Of a DNA stretch of 44,373 nt, positions 43,562-44,373 are shown one piece after another (the stretch's first letter is position 1; each line of letters opens with the position of its first letter). The stretch is from a virus, in IMG/VR virus record IMGVR_UViG_3300031602_000008, positions 1-44,373 of that record; one strand, written 5' to 3'. A program made the position numbers and the translations under genes. The notes under the pieces are model-generated. The model saw nothing but the letters and a program-made list of their open reading frames with translations, did no database searches and was not told the DNA's origin.

Positions 43562-43817
43562 TTTGATCTAATATTTGTTCTTCAATAAATTCTATATCTA
43601 TTTTAAGACTAGTAATAATTGGTAATACATCTACCTCAACAGTATTATTATTTTTATCTTTTAATAGTATATATGCATAATGCAAAAGAATTGCAGGATC
43701 TGTTCCCGGATGTCCAGGGTCACCGTTAGAATATGAATGTATTGCTGGTTCTCCCGCTTCATATTCATAATGAAAATCTATCATTAAATCATCATCATCA
43801 AAACTAAAGATCATCAT
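43554..43817 (-). CDS. Hypothetical acidic protein
   Basis: 87 aa, Asp/Glu-rich, with DDDDLMIDFHYEYEAGEPAI near the N-terminus and an amphipathic C-terminal helix. No family recognised. Start and stop overlap the adjacent genes by 4 and 8 nt. Confidence 0.55.
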   Translation of the reverse strand: MMIFSFDDDDLMIDFHYEYEAGEPAIHSYSNGDPGHPGTDPAILLHYAYILLKDKNNNTVEVDVLPIITSLKIDIEFIEEQILDQNE

Positions 43818-44047
43818 TTGTATCTTAATGTTGAGTCAACCCAGACATATTTTTGTCCACAATTTATACATCTTGATTCTGTTTCATTGCTTTCAAGTGC
43901 TGGATTCATACAATTAGGACACATATGCTCTTCATCTTTTAAGAACTCTTCACAAGCTTGTTCTGCTTGAGCTCTAATGTATGCATCATGGTCACCATTA
44001 TATTCTTTTTCCATTTGCTCTATAAATATTTCTTTCATTTTTCCCAT
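43814..44047 (-). CDS. Zinc-ribbon protein
   Basis: 77 aa. Helical N-terminus then CPNC...CINC, two CxxC pairs about 15 residues apart, suggesting a zinc ribbon. Could bind nucleic acid or act as an adaptor. Follows the helicase gene by 4 nt. Confidence 0.6.
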   Translation of the reverse strand: MGKMKEIFIEQMEKEYNGDHDAYIRAQAEQACEEFLKDEEHMCPNCMNPALESNETESRCINCGQKYVWVDSTLRYK

Positions 44048-44051
44048 AATT

Positions 44052-44372
44052 TTATCTTTTTAGTGGATTATAGTATTTAATTTTATTTGTATCAAAAGAC
44101 TTAATTGCATCAGCTACCCACTTTGCATCTTGAGTGCCTTTATAACATAATATATGACAGGTTGCTGTCTCAGTAGGATTAAGTCTTAATAATCTACCTA
44201 TTCTTTGAGCTGTTTTTCTTTCATTGCCATATGCATGCATAATTATACCTTGTTTAAGATTTGGTATAGTAACACCCTCACTTAATTGCAACACACATGA
44301 TAACTGGCTTATTCTTCCATCAGAAAATAATTCTAGATTATCATCAGATTTAGGATTTTTAGAATGATAACT
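44052..44372 (-). CDS. SF2 DNA/RNA helicase, C-terminal fragment
   Basis: The frame is open to the right edge, so only the last 106 residues are present. Motif V-like LQLSEGVTIPNL and motif VI QRIGRLLRL (SNF2/RecG-type second RecA domain) are visible, then a short tail ending in PLKR. The upstream part of the helicase lies outside the window. Confidence 0.75.
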   Translation of the reverse strand, partial: SYHSKNPKSDDNLELFSDGRISQLSCVLQLSEGVTIPNLKQGIIMHAYGNERKTAQRIGRLLRLNPTETATCHILCYKGTQDAKWVADAIKSFDTNKIKYYNPLKR

Positions 44373-44373
44373 A

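Noticed and set aside
1-44373. Stop-codon reassignment, as in some large Bacteroidota phages
   Set aside because: TAA, TGA and TAG all end well-supported genes here (for example TGA at 40011 and 42878, TAG at 24794).

Overview
This 44.4-kb, AT-rich window appears to be part of one lytic tailed-phage genome that probably infects a Bacteroidota (Flavobacterium- or Bacteroides-like) host. The host inference rests on two things. Several promoters match the Bacteroidota type (TAnnTTTG at -7, once with a TTG 20 bp upstream). Translation starts sit behind A-rich leaders with no Shine-Dalgarno sequence. All three stop codons are used, so the standard bacterial code applies. The window has no integrase, IS element, rRNA, tRNA or CRISPR array. 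Both ends cut through genes.

Layout. Bases 1-7119 (+) hold the end of a virion-region operon: a protein carrying a NADAR (ADP-ribose-processing) domain between two exact 17-bp direct repeats, a 1900-residue multidomain protein (degenerate zincin plus PD-(D/E)XK nuclease-like domain), and a small one-TM holin-like protein. Bases 7151-9010 (-) are a class II (B12-dependent) ribonucleotide reductase. Bases 9011-9397 are a divergent regulatory spacer with a small Cys-rich ORF. Bases 9398-21849 (+) are an appendage and lysis operon. It has three fibre-like proteins sharing an N-terminal anchor motif (452, 1797 and 898 aa), small basic proteins, two small virion-type proteins, a 3-TM holin and an inner-membrane/lipoprotein pair that looks like spanins.

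Bases 21861-44372 are almost entirely minus strand and hold the early/replication genes: an HTH protein, a metallophosphoesterase, an Nmad1 (DUF1599) protein, DUF932, an 80-aa protein next to GroEL, GroEL, family-B DNA polymerase, a PD-(D/E)XK nuclease, two diverged paralogues linked to a MoxR AAA+ ATPase and a HExxH/VWA protein, RusA, Toprim primase, an SSB-like protein, Sak4-like ATPase, DnaB-like helicase, a putative loader, uracil-DNA glycosylase, and a truncated SF2 helicase at the right edge. One plus-strand gene (42419-42886) interrupts this run behind its own promoter. Many small genes overlap by 4-29 nt, and several encode one-TM peptides.

The only large non-coding stretch in the right half (23368-23846) has helically phased tandem repeats, a cluster of hairpins and a degraded reading frame. 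It is the best candidate here for a replication origin or structured regulatory RNA. The most unusual features are the four-gene MoxR/VWA cassette inside the replication genes, a terminator-like hairpin inside the conserved coding region of its VWA gene, and the NADAR domain bounded by direct repeats in a virion-region gene.
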